Assembly: GCA_023055425.1 (NCBI GenBank)
Contig: JALGPY010000003.1
Coordinates: 25,107,001-25,171,000, forward strand
Length of the DNA: 64,000 nt
Direction: 5' to 3'
Source: Linanthus parryae
Taxonomy: Eukaryota; Streptophyta; Magnoliopsida; Ericales; Polemoniaceae
Position numbers and translations under genes: made by a program. This document shows, one piece after another, positions 45,394-57,900 of the stretch. How positions within the stretch are numbered: the stretch's first letter is position 1; each line of letters begins with the position of its first letter. The notes under the pieces are model-generated. The model was not told where the DNA came from and made no database searches. It was given only the letters and a program-made list of their open reading frames with translations.

Positions 45394-45849
45394 TCATTCC
45401 TCGGGTACTGGGCTCCTTGTCCAAATAGACAAGCGCATTGGCTTGCCACCCTGAGTTCGAGAACGAGGAGGCAAGAAATTCTCCTCCGGGCATGCTGGAG
45501 GAGAATCCCACCGTTCATTACGAGTAGATAGCAAGGTCAGTACGGCGCTGCACCTCGCCAGGAGGCGGCCGGAAACATGACCTGCAGACATAATAGACGA
45601 AGAAAATTCTTCGAACAAACATAAGGTATTATCTCCACCTTCATCACAATGGTTATAAAGATCAATAAGCCTTATGAAGCGGATCTTGGAAGCTATTTCT
45701 ATAGCACAAAGCGCAAACTCAGGTTTCACAACTTGGAGTTGCCGTGAATCAACGAAAAACAAGCGTTGAAGCCAGCAGTCGTAAGGACTCACGGCAAAGC
45801 AAATTTTTGGGATGAAGAACCCAAATGGCAAAGGCAGGGTTTATATAGA
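45394..45849 (-). other. TATA box plus small ORF conserved in both copies (copy A)
   Basis: Minus-strand CTATATAAACCC (45838-45849) is followed by a frame of 145 codons (45831-45394). It starts MPFGFFIPKICFAVSPYDC and stays alignable with copy B through EEFSSSIM and GHVSGRL. The frame is open in both copies but the residues have changed a good deal. It has no recognised domain and lies downstream of the main antisense gene in the same direction. Confidence 0.4.
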
Positions 45850-46244
45850 CCTTGTGGAGACTCTTCAGTTGCCAAGATGAGTCAGCAGAATTTGAAAAGA
45901 GGGTAAGGATCAATCACTTACGCCTTGAAAAGCGGTAACAATCAATTACCATACTAAAGGCTACGACGATTCAGTTGCGTATCCTAATTAATGACGGATT
46001 GTCATGATTCGGATGGACTTCCCAAGGAAAGCGTGCTTATCTAATGAGCAATTAGCGTGAAAATCAAGGCAAAATATCAATTGCTGACGTCATAAATTGA
46101 TATGCACAGAGATATTCTAGCAAATCCCGGAAAGGGCAAAACGGGCACTTCGATTCTTTTGTTTTTGAAAAAAAAAGGGGAGAAACCCTAGCAACATTAC
46201 ATTAATGTTTCAGCTATTTATTTGCTACTTTTAAAATTCAAAAA

Positions 46245-49200
46245 TCAAAGCAAACCCTTGATCAAGGAGTCATGAGGGGTGAACTGACGGCTCAGATTCT
46301 CCACCTGCTCCACTTCTTGCTTCAACTGCTCACACTTGGCATTCATCTCACGATAGAGCTTCATAGCCTCTTCAACCTTTTGCTTTTGCTGCTCTACCTT
46401 CTACTTCTCAGCTGCGAGGTTTTGGTGGCCGCGTTTCAAAGTTACGGCCGCGCGAATCAAGGTAACTCTTTTGACAAGAAACTTGAAGCCCAGCCTGCCT
46501 TGAACTTTGGCGAGAAGATTTTGGCACATGCCAAAAAGCAATTCAGCACTCTGAGGAGAAATGGTCGCAGGTGTGGCCGCGGACAGCTGCTCCAAAATAC
46601 AGATGGCTTCCGAAAGAAACAGCCTCCTGTCAAAGGGCCCTATCTCTAGAGACCTCGCAAATGACTGGGGGTAGGCGAGGCGCATCCGAACTAGCCAGTC
46701 CACATCGGCTTGCTTCAAACCTGAAGCAATATTAAAGCCAAGTCATACTATCAAATTTGCAAATGAAGAATGCGAAATGCAAACAGCAAACCACGACTTA
46801 CCAGTTCCTTCAAGGATCTCACGAAGAGAAGGAATGCGCATTGCTGGGGTGGTCGAAGACTGTCCTCGTTCCATAGCCCTTCTATCAGCTGCGAGCTCTA
46901 ATTCCTCATAGTTGGGAGGAAGAGTATAAGCCGCACCAGTTGCGATTGCAGCCCCGACCTGCGAGCCCCAAAAGCTCCACGCAGGAAGAGGTGCCGCCGA
47001 CTCATTCATCGCTGGAGGCATAGTGGCAGCCGATGTTGCTTGGCGAGGGACACTTTTAGATGCGGTAGCATCCACAACACTTATTCTTATTTCCTCAGCA
47101 CCAGCATGGGCATCTTCCTCCATTAGCACAGTGTCAGCCTCGGCATCATCAGAAAGTTCAATGATGTCCTCAAAAGGCTCTCCTGCATAGTCGGCAGCTG
47201 CGACGGGCTTCTCGGTATGAGAACTCGAAACCGGGACATAGGACGCAGAAGGTTGACTCCTTTGCTCCAACACAGGTTCGTCAGCATTGCCTGCGAATCA
47301 AAATGCGATAGTATGAGGTAATTTGTATCGTATGATATTTTATTATCTTTGCTAAGCTAAGAGCAAGCACCTCCAGGCGAAGGTGGGATTGCCATATCCT
47401 CGTCATACGCTAAGGACGTGGAACCTTGCTCTATTAATGTGTCTTCATTAAGCATGTCCTTAAGATGAGCGTGACCTGGGGCGCGAAGAAACCGGTCATG
47501 ATTATGTTTTGAGTTGCTAAGTCCAGTTCATGCATATCGTTCAAGTGATTACCTGAGGGTTCACCGCACTTGCCTACCAGCCAACGGCGAATGTCAGCTT
47601 TTGACACACCATGCTTTAATGCACCAACAATAACATCTCGATAAGTTACTGCGAGATTAAAAATCTCACCTTCATTGCCGCCTGCGATTTCTTCAAAATC
47701 TGCTTGGGCTTGCTCCAAAGCTGCTGCGTCCTCTTCTGGAGCCACATCCTCCTCCTCAGCTCGAGGAGCCACCTCTTCGGGAAGCACATCTTCCTCATCA
47801 GTTGGACGCACTAAGTCGTCAACATGCTGTTCTTCGAGGCTCCTCTGCCTCACACCCTCGAGCTCCTCCTCTTCTCGCTTTCTTCTCCTTTCAACAGCTT
47901 CCGCAGCTGTCTTCCTGGACTCGGCGAGAACGTCCTCGCTTATGGGTTCGTCAGAAATGCCAGAATGAGCACCCCTCTTCTGCCTCTTGGCCAAAAGGCC
48001 ACTGATGGTCTCATCATCATCATCATCTGCGAAGAAATGATTGGTTCAAAATCAAGTTGAAAAAGGGTTACGATAGTGAGAAGGGAAACGCGATGGAGAT
48101 ACCTCCTGATTCTTCCTCATGTATCACATTTACTCTTTCTTCTTCTTCTTCTTCTTCATCTCCTTTTCTTGGCTCCCGCCTCTCCTCTTCTTCCTCCTGG
48201 CCGAATGGAATGAAGGTCTCTACTGCGAGCTCCTTCCGCGTTTTACTGGGCATGCGACCTTTGCCTTTGTCCTTGGCAGAAAGGGACCTCGCAGGAGGAG
48301 AAGTTGGAGCGCTTCTACGGGAAGAAATTGTAATTCCCCTTTGCCTGGGTCTCTTCGCTCTTGGCGCGGCAGTCGCTGGAGGAGACGGATTATCTCTAGG
48401 GGGAGACAAGGCTGGAGTATTGTCTATCAGCGAGTCAGCAAAAGCATTCATGACCTCGCGAATCCTGGTTTCGACCTCAGGGTCCATCCTCGATGCTAGC
48501 AGGAATGTCTGTCCTTGTCTTCTTGTGGTAACAATGGTGTTAACCAGCGATTTGGAACGATCGCCAGATGCGAACCTCCGCACATGGCACTACAGCAAGC
48601 AGTGTAGAATAAAGATGTCAATATGTTAAAATAAAGAAGCTTAGCGCATGCAAAAGAAGTTGCTTACCTTAGCAAAATTCTCGCTATATCTGATGACATG
48701 CGAGTCGCCTTTCCTAACTGCGGCGATCTTTTCATCCAGAATGATGGCAGGGCACAAATGGTTCTCATGATCCAACAATGAGTAGCAACCATATTCAGAC
48801 TCGTCCAGACTGCAATTGGGACGAAACGGAAAAGAGTTTCTTTTGATCACAGGAGCTCTGCTTGGCTGGGGGGCCGACTGCGTCTCAAATCTTGTCTGCT
48901 GGGCGTTCTAGTATGCGAGCCAGTTTTTAGAACAACCACCTTCGCGGTTACCTGCAGGTTGCTCAAAGGGAAGGTTGCTCATGAAGACTGTTTTGCACTC
49001 CTTTGTCAACAAACGCTTATAGCAGCCTCTGATAATAGACTGTGGCCAGATTGATGGTGCCACTGCATCAAAGCCGAACTGGGGAGAAACGCGAGTGGGA
49101 TCAACATCCACGGTAATCCTCTCATACCTCGGCGCGAGCTCACGAATATGTTCTGCGAAAGCAGGAAGGGAACCTCGCAGGCACCAGCAAAAGAATTTGC

Positions 49201-50548
49201 GATAGCGCTCATGGAAATGCTCTCCATCTTCGAAGAGGAGCTCTTCTGAGAAGACAACACCCTTAGAAGGGTACAGCTTTGGAAACCATCGCACATTTTC
49301 AATACGCATGGCATAGGGCCTGGCAATGAACTCTCGCCGATTGTCGCATATCAGACTCCAAACACACTTGGTATTGTTTGTTCCGAACCACCTTGCAGCT
49401 CTGCCGCTGTTACGCTCCTCCACCGCGCCTGGGGGACACCACTTGTTGGGCTTAGAAGCAGTTGGGGCATAGGAAGGCCATCGCTCAAAGACCCACATCG
49501 TCAAGAAGGCAATGTTAACGAAAGTCAGTATGTCGAGGCGGCCACGCGATTCTTTCATGGCCACAACTAGCTGATCCAGTCTGTAGTACAGCGTGCCCAA
49601 GACCAAGGGTCCGAGTGCGACGTTCTGGCCAAGGGCCAGTTTCACAGCAAGCGGCAGAACGTGATAGAAGACCCCATCGTGCGGGTGACCATCGATTAAG
49701 TACCTCGACAACCAGGCACAGAGGAAGGCACAAAGGGTCAAGTGATAACCCTTACCCTCCACATAATTCTTGGCCTCTGGGTCTTGACTCAGAAGCTTCT
49801 TGGTAATGCTGCTGTTCGCGTAATCACGGAAGAAGTACTGCACCCATTTATTCCAAGTATTCTTCGCAGACGTGTCGACCAACTGCCAGTCAGGAAGGGC
49901 TTTTGTAGTGGTCCACCGGGTGGAGATTTTCTTTACCTCTGACAAGCGCTCCTCCATCTGCGTATACAAAGCAATCTCCGCATCCGTCCTCAAGGGACCC
50001 AAAGGGTCCACCTCACCCATGGGAGACAAATCATATAGCATGTGCCCGTCCTCGAGCGTGGGGGCAGCCTCGAACTCAGCAAAGTGAAAAGTGTGAGTCG
50101 CAGGCGAGTAGCGGGAAAGAAGGTTTAGAAGCATGGATTGGTCCAGCTTCACGGAAGCACCCTTCATAGCACGAACGGCAAAGTATACGCCGGCCTCTTT
50201 AAGAGTCACTACATGGTTGGTCAACACATGGTCAATCCACTCATCCATGGAGTCCAATTTCTGAACAAAAGCTTGGGTGGAAATCGCAGCATACGGGAAG
50301 TACCCATTTTCGATTCCCAATCGAACCACGTCCTCGGAGCCAATCAAATCAACCAAGGCTGAGTTAACTGGAGGGGTTAATGTTAGAAATCCCTCATTGG
50401 GGACAGAAGCAGGCAGTTTCTTTGCCTTAACTCTCGCATGGTAGAAGTCTTTGCCACCCAGATAAGGGGCTTTTCGCCATAAAGCTTGCGGAAGATCAGG
50501 TATTTCTTCGTCCTCCTTGGTGGGTCTAGTTCCTTTTGTCTTTGCCAT
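46245..50548 (-). pseudogene. Antisense plant-mobile-domain-like gene, copy A (six exons)
   Basis: Inferred exons on minus: 50548-48668, 48589-48103, 48026-47670, 47475-47371, 47290-46802 and 46720-46245. Introns of 78, 76, 194, 80 and 81 bp all run GT to AG. Intron 1 is phase 0 and the rest phase 1. The summed exons equal 1265 codons including the stop. The N-terminal region (MAKTKGTRPTKEDEEIPDLP, then TLEDGHMLYDLSP, then LALGQNVALGPLVLGTLYYR) is plant-mobile-domain-like. The middle is basic (RAKRPRQRGI) then acidic. The C-terminus is helical. Two nonsense changes are seen: TAG at 48908-48910 (Trp in B) and TAG at 46401-46403 (Gln in B). Direction is opposite to gag-pol. Role unknown. Confidence 0.82.
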
Positions 50549-51255
50549 TCCTGCGGAAAAGCAAGAAAAAAGGGGGGAGAAATATGCACACACTTCAGTT
50601 TGAATTTGGAGATTCAAGATCTATGGGAAGAAAGATGAACAGTTTCTGGTATCAATTTCAGAAATTAGAGATTGGAATTGTTTGCATTATCAGAGATTTC
50701 AAAAACCCTACATTCAAGGTCTTTATCATTGGGGGACGGAATTGAAATTGGATTTGCAGATAATATGTTATGGGTTTGCAGATCCGACGCAGTTCAAAGC
50801 ATATACTAGCATTTTAAATCGAAATTGAACAAGGCCAACCTTGTTTCTGTGAAGCTTGCTTGGATGCAGACAGTTGAAGAAGACGATTTGCAATTCTGAA
50901 CCGGTGATTGATTATCTGAATCTGCTCTTGAAGAATTCCGGGTATCATTCACTTTGAGAGAAAGAAGTGATGCTTTGCAGCAATGGAGAGTACAAAGTAT
51001 TTATCCAAAAACAATGAAGGGTTGCGTCCTTTCAGTAGTCGAATCGCAACCGTCACCGTCGAATCGCGCAATCACAGGACAAGCTGACGTCACGCCTAAA
51101 ACCCTAAAGGCCAGACGGCACGACTCTAGGGGTTTTAGGTCATAATGGCACGCACGGGGGCTGAATTTACTCATATTTGAATTGGTGCGTGGCGGCGACG
51201 CGTATGTTGGTTTCCGCGCATGGAAGTCTATCCAGCTATGAGTCTTCACGCGCAG
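50549..51255 (-). promoter_or_regulatory. Promoter-like region of the antisense gene, copy A
   Basis: Going upstream on minus: a 3' splice-site-like CTTTTCCGCAG just before the ATG, a leader longer and partly different from B's (50700-50990), GGATAAATAC (50998-51007) as the TATA candidate, TGACGTCA (51085-51092), and a telo-box-like repeat CCTAAAACCCTAAAGG (51095-51110, plus). TGACGTCA is a known plant bZIP site and AAACCCTAA a known telo-box. Their use here is inferred. Confidence 0.6.
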
Positions 51256-51267
51256 AAAGGGGGCTAA
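51256..51267 (+). other. Polypurine tract of element A
   Basis: gaaagggggctaa-type tract ending directly at the LTR start (TGTAGATAGTGC at 51268). The same tract adjoins the LTR in the mini-element. Confidence 0.85.
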
Positions 51268-51866
51268 TGTAGATAGTGCTTTCTGAGCTGACAGATCTTG
51301 GCCACATGGCAACCATCCAGCACACCATATTGTGCTCCACACACACTGGATCACCAGCCGCGCTGATCCATGTGGGGGCTGCGAGACAGAGCCCTCGCAT
51401 ACCACTGCACAGGACTTGTAGGGACTTAGTGGTTTGGAGGCTAGAGTAAGTCCTGTCGCGTGCGAGCCAAGCCCGCACGCGACCTTTAGTAACTGCTTTG
51501 AGAGATTTATGGCACGAGCTCCATAAACCCGGTCAATCCGGTCAAACCCGGTCAACCCCATAACGGTTCCGGTATTCGCGCATAACGTGCTGTAACGGTC
51601 CCTATATATGAGGACGAACGTGCCGTTGTGGTTAAGCTAATTAAGCCGCCATTGATGGGCGCATTAACCACACTGCAACGGTCACATTCTCCGTTATATA
51701 TAGGACGTTAACCTTTCCATACAAAGGAGAACACACTAGCCATACGCGGAAGCTCTGCCAAACCTCTGTCTCTCTCTCTCAGACATTACTACTGCCTTAC
51801 TCTCTCCCTACACACAACCCAACTCTTCCTGTGCTATCTCTGATCCTCTACTTACGGTGTACACGG
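51268..51866 (+). repeat. 3' LTR of element A, first part
   Basis: Matches 22978-23570 until the copia insertion. The remaining 30 bp are at 60354-60383 after the CACGG duplication. It retains the unpatched family sequence where the 5' LTR has its 19-bp replacement. Confidence 0.92.
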
Positions 51867-53297
51867 TGTTGGAATAGATGCCCTAGAGGCAATCTAGTTT
51901 AGTATGAATTTGTAATTGGCTAGAAATTCATTTATTATTTATTGGATATTTAATATAATGAAGTCCTTAGATTTACAATTGTGTTGTTTATCTTAAATAT
52001 CCCTAGTCAAGTATAATGATTAAATGGGACAATCATCTATAGACTAGTATGGGGTTGGATTGATATGGAGATATCACGATCCAACACATAGGTGTGCATT
52101 ACGGAATGTTGCACTGGATTGACCCATTACCGAGAAGGCTACATACACGTTATGTTGAGTCACAAGTGCTTCTCGGGTACAATGGTATTGTCATCCTTAG
52201 ACTTGAAGTCACTAGATATTCTAGTTGTGGATCATTGTGATCTTGGTAGCGTTAAACGCTACACCGTAACTGGGTAGTTATAAAGGCGTGTACTGGATAC
52301 AATGAGAAGCAAGCTTAGAGATCGTAGTGGACGTAGAGAGGATTTGCCCCTCCCACATAACGGGAGCAAATATCCAAGGCCACTCGAGGATAGTGCTTAT
52401 AGAATGTCTGGCCAGACTCAAATAAATCAATATATGAGATATTGATGTTATTTGCACGAATAAGGCTATTCCATGGATCGAGAAACTAGGGATTGGATAT
52501 ACGAGTGTGACTTGTATGTCTCGTGTCCAACCCGGATATGGAGGCAAAGGGATGAGACAATTACTTGTACAAGGTTGTCTAGATGACTATTCTATTAGTT
52601 GGCTAGAATGGATGTTTTGCTAGAAACCGCTCCATATTAGCAAAGAGTTGCTACCAACTAGATAGAACCTATGGGGTCACACGCTATATAGAGTTGTACT
52701 AGATTGTGGAATTAATTAATTGGATTAATTAATTAGAAGGATCACTTTGCAAACCCTTGCAAACTTAGTAGGGACTAATTTGCAAGGAAGGGACTAAATT
52801 GAATTCTAGTAGGACTAGAATAAGTCCTTTAGGTAGTTAACAAGAAGTTGTTGGACTATATAAAGGACCCTCCTCCTTCCTTCCCTACACACTTTATGCT
52901 CTAGAGAGAACATAACAAGAGTAGGAGAGAACAAAGGAGAGAGAGAGCAAGCCACAAAGAGGGACGCCGCCCCTTTGCCGCCGCCCCCCTTGTCCCCGAC
53001 GCCACAAAGGGCCGAGCCCCTTTTGGTGCCTCGTTTTGCGTGATTTCTTCACCCTCCTTTCAATCCGGGCTAGCACCAAGGTGATTGGAGATCTAGGAAC
53101 GACTCTAGGCGTGGATCAACTATAGAGAACGTGACACTATTCGCGTTTGAAGTCATCAAGGAGAACCCAAAGGTGTGTTTATGATTTCTTACCTTCACTA
53201 TCGTTATGCATCTAGACTTGTGATCCTTGGAGGGTTTTGCATGGTTGTTTGTTTGATTATGCTTCCGTTTGCGCGATCCATGAATCAAAACCCTACA
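51867..53297 (+). repeat. 5' LTR of copia element
   Basis: 1431 bp, TGTTGGAATAG...ACCCTACA. The TATA box (actatataaagg) is at about 52855. A C-rich block (ccgccgcccccc) lies at about 52966-52990, where the single difference from the 3' LTR falls. Confidence 0.96.
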
Positions 53298-53298
53298 G

Positions 53299-53310
53299 TG
53301 GTATCAGAGC
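53299..53310 (+). other. Primer-binding site for initiator tRNA-Met, copia element
   Basis: TGGTATCAGAGC begins one base after the LTR. Confidence 0.93.
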
Positions 53311-53578
53311 CACAGGTCATAGAGCATAAACGTAGTTTATGTGTTACATTCTTGTTGTTTTACACCTTAATTTGTTGTTTATCGCGTAAAACAAGACAAA
53401 TCAAGCATTGGATGCAATTTGTCAAAGAATTAATCATAACAAGACCCAATTATTGCATTGGATGCATGAGTTGGTGAGTTTGAGAAATTTTAGGATCTTA
53501 GATCTAGGGTTTGGGCATCCTTGGGGAAGAAGGAGTTCTCCCACAACAAGGAAACAACCAAACTTGGGCTCCAAGCAA

Positions 53579-53603
53579 GGAGGTTGTTTTGGAAACAACC
53601 TCC
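53579..53603. other. Perfect 11-bp hairpin in copia leader
   Basis: Arms GGAGGTTGTTT and AAACAACCTCC with a three-base loop. It lies in the 5' leader between PBS and gag, where packaging or dimerisation signals of retroelements usually lie. The function is inferred from position only. Confidence 0.7.
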
Positions 53604-54952
53604 ACAAGGAAGGTTCGGCCCCTAGGGAGCCGCCCCCCTTGCTTGCCGCCCAAGCTTGGCGCCCTAAGGGGGCGGGCGGCCCTAACCCGCGGGCTTAGCT
53701 TGCGGGTTTTGGGCCGGGCCGGCCCTAGGGCTTTATGGTTCACTTATTTGGGCCCGGGCAATTGGATTGTTGGGCCCATGGACCGTTTTAACCCTAGAAA
53801 TCCTAAAATCAATTAAAATTGACCAAGCGCGTTAAAATTGGATTTTAACTGTTTATGTGCAAATCGCATGGTGATTGGATATGGCCTTAGGATGTGGTTT
53901 GATGTGGATGTTTAATTTTGTGGTTTGGTTTTACGGCCTGCGAGCTGATCAATTAATTGTAATAATTAATTAGGGTTTTATGGCCTGCGTGCCATTTTTT
54001 TCTCAACTTGTGAGATTTATTTTATTTAGTATAGATGTTAGCTAGTGCTAGATAAAGTAGATTGTTAGCCAAGATTGGAGAAAAGAAGCCCAAAGCCAAA
54101 AGGAGCCACAAAAGATGGAGCATGGAGCATGGAGCACACCACATGACTATGAAGGATGGACCAAAAGATCAAGACGCATGGAGATGTGTTTGTTTAGGGT
54201 TCATAGATAATTCCATTGGCTTGGAATTATCTTAGTCTAGAAAAGGCCATATCCACATCGCGTTTAATTTCTGTTTTGTGGTTGATGTATGGATGATGCA
54301 TGCAATTAGGATAATAAGATAATTAGACAACCCGGATCTATTATTTGGAGTTGTGCCCAAACTCAAATAGATAGATTAGTTGATATTGATCAACAAAATA
54401 ATTAAAATTGAATTGAAAAATCCCTCAAATTTTAAAATATTGTGTTCTTGCCTTCTCGTTATTTAAACACTCATTATCATCATTATTTATCAAGTTCGTG
54501 CGTGCCAAAGCATGGCGACTTGGTTCATAATGATGGAATGCGATGGCACGTAACAATGTGCAATTGTTTAGATAAGAGGTTGAACACAACTAGGCTATTA
54601 ATTTGATTAAGAAACCTAGAGGCAATCAATTGGGATTATCCATATGGATGGATAAATAAGGAGTTATTTGCCCAATTGAACCAAGAGTTGCATATGGGAT
54701 GCAATTGGAATTGTTCCTACCTAAGAAGTAATCGAATTATGGGTGACTTGCCAAAGCAAGCTCATAAGGAGATGAAAAGATGGATCTTGGCCCACTAGAA
54801 AATATAAGGATATTTTCCGCATTAATATCTTGAGGGTTATTAATCCGTAGTAAAATAGTGGGAGCTATATTTAATAAACTAGCCATTATTAAATATAGTC
54901 AAAAATTCACAAATACTAAAACTTGCGTATTTTCCTTTTTGTAGAATTCCAA

Positions 54953-57900
54953 ATGGCAAACAACTCATCGAGTTCACAACATTCCCTACGATCTGTCCTT
55001 GAGAAGGACAAGCTCTCAGGAACCAACTTTCTCGATTGGTACAGAAACTTGAGAATTGTTCTCAAGCAAGAAAAGAAGCTGTACGCAATAGAGGAGCAAG
55101 TTCCAGAAGGTCCAGAGAATCAGACACCTGCTGCCTTAAAGGCGTATCAAAAGCGTGTTGATGACGCTAATGATGCGGCCTGCCTAATGCTTTGCACTAT
55201 GACCTCTGAGCTTCAGAAGCAACATGAGAACATGAATGCTGTCGATATGATCGAACATCTAAAGCAGCTCTTCCAAGAGCAGGCGAGGGTAGAGAGGTAT
55301 GAGGTCTCAAAGGCACTGTTCAAATGTCATCTGGCAGAAGGGAACCCGGTGGGACCCCATGTACTCCGAATGATCGGGTACTTGGAGAATCTCGCCCGGC
55401 TTGGGTTCCCGGTCGGCCAAGAGTTGGCAACCGATCTCGTGTTGCAATCGTTGCCCGAGAGTTATGGACAGTTCATTATGAACTATAACATGAACGAGAT
55501 CGTTAAACCACTGCCAGATTTGCTCAACATGTTGAGGACGGCTGAACAGAGCATCAACAAGGGTAAGGGCAAGGCCATTATGATGGTGCATAAAGGAAAG
55601 GGTAAAAAGTTTGCCTCTTCCTCCAAGGGCAAAGACAAGTCAGTTGCTAAGTCCAAGGAACAAGCCCTTAAACCTGTTGGTGGGATTGCCAAGGTCGTGA
55701 CTAAGGGTGAATGTCACTACTGTAGTCAACCTGGACACTGGAGGAGGAACTGCCCAAAGTATCTGGAGGACAAGAGGCTTGGAATAGTGATTCCACCACC
55801 ACCAGGTATTTTTGTTGTAGATGTCAATTTAACTGTCTCTACATCATGGGTATTAGATACTGGATGTGGATCTCATATTTGTCGAAATATGCAGGATCTA
55901 AAGAGAAGTAAAAGATTGGCTAAAGGGGAGGTAGATCTGCGCGTTGGGAATGGAGCAAAGGTTGCTGCGTTGGCCATAGGCGTTTGCGAGCTATCTCTGC
56001 CTTCAGGATTAGTTTTAGAATTAAATAATTGCTATTTTGTGCCTGCTATGAGCAGAAACATTATTTCTATTTCTTGTTTGGACAAGGAAGGTTTTATTAT
56101 TTCAATAAAGAACAATTGTTGTTCCTTTTATTTGAATAATATTCACTATTTTAGTGCGCAATTATTTAATGGACTTTATGTCCTTGATCTAAGTAATCCT
56201 GTCTACAACATTAATACCAAGCGGATTAAAATAAATGATTTAAATCCAGCTTATTTATGGCATTGTCGTTTAGGCCACATAAATGAGAAACGTGTATCTA
56301 GACTCCATAAGGATGGATTGCTAGACTCATTTGATTTTGAATCATATGAGACATGTGAAGCTTGTTTATTGGGAAAAATGACAAAGTCCCCTTTCAATAA
56401 GAAAGGAGAAAGGACTAGTGAGCAATTGGCGCTCATACATACTGATGTGTGTGGGCCATTTGCCACGCCTGCCAGGGGTGGTTATGTCTACTTCATTACA
56501 TTTACTGATGATTACAGTAGATATGGATTTGTGTACCTTATGAGGGCAAAATCCGAATCCTTTGAAGTGTTCAAGGAATTCAAGAATGAAGTAGAGAAGC
56601 AACTTGGCAAAAGTATCAAGGCTCTACGATCGGATCGTGGAGGAGAATACTTGAGCCAAGAGTTTGACGACTATCTTAGAGAGTGTGGGATCGTGTCCCA
56701 ACTCACTCCACCCGGAACACCACAATGGAATGGCGTGTCCGAGAGGAGGAATCGAACCCTATTGGATATGGTTCGGTCTATGATGTGTCAAACCGATCTT
56801 CCATTATCATTTTGGGGCTACGCTCTATTAAGTGCAGCTTTTACCATTAACCGTGTTCCATCTAAATCAGTCATGAAGACACCATATGAGATGTGGAGTG
56901 GGAGGCGTCCCACACTGTCGTTCATGAGAATTTGGGGCTGCGATGTCTATGTAAAACGTTTACAATCAGACAAGCTAGGGCCTAAATCGGATAAGTGTAA
57001 ATTTGTGGGGTACCCTAAGGAAACTAAGGGATACTATTTCTACAATCCAACCGAGAACAAAGTGTTTGTTGCTCGGACCGGCGTGTTTCTAGAAAGAGAG
57101 TTAGTCTCTAAAGAAGCAAGTGGGAGGAATGTAGAACTTGAAGAAGTTCAAGAACCACAAATCACAGAACCGATTATGGAACATGAACAGGAATCACAAG
57201 CAGTTGTGGATCCACCTGTTCAGGTAACACAAGAGCTTCGTAGATCTAGTAGAGTGCGCCAGGAACCCGAGAGGTACGGACTTCTCGTAACTGATTCCGG
57301 TGACACGATGCTCATAGACGATGAGCCTACTACCTATGAGGAGGCCATGAATGGCCCAGACTCGCAGAAGTGGCTCGAAGCCATGAGATCCGAGATGGAA
57401 TCCATGTATACCAAAAAAGTATGGACTTTGGTGGAACCACCTGATGGGGCGCGGCCCATAGGGTGCAAGTGGGTCTTCAAGAAGAAGATCGACATGGATG
57501 GTAATGTGATTACCTATAAGGGCCGATTGGTGGCTAAAGGATTCAGACAGATTCATGGTATTGACTATGATGAAACCTTTTCACCAGTCGCTATGACCAA
57601 ATCCATCCGAATCCTACTTGCGATTGCAGCATACTACGACTATGAGATTTGGCAGATGGATGTCAAAACAGCATTCCTTTATGGGAATCTCCTCGAGGAC
57701 GTGTATATGATACAGCCGGAGGGTTTTGAGGATCCAAAGCAAGCCAACAAAGTCTGTAAGCTGCAACGATCCATTTATGGATTGAAGCAAGCTTCTAGGA
57801 GTTGGAATCGACGTTTTGATGAAGTGGTCAAAGAGTTTGGTTTCATCAGAAACGAAGATGAGTCTTGTGTCTACAAGAAGGTTAGTGGGAGCTCTGTAGC

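Larger units (their letters stand above)
53298..54952. other. Long leader of copia element
   Basis: 1.65 kb separates the LTR from the gag ATG. A GC-rich stretch with spurious frames lies at 53510-53800. An 11-bp perfect stem-loop lies at 53579-53603. AT-rich sequence follows. A pyrimidine-rich run ending ttttgtag at 54944 lies nine bases before the ATG and looks like a 3' splice site. No protein is recognised. Confidence 0.7.
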
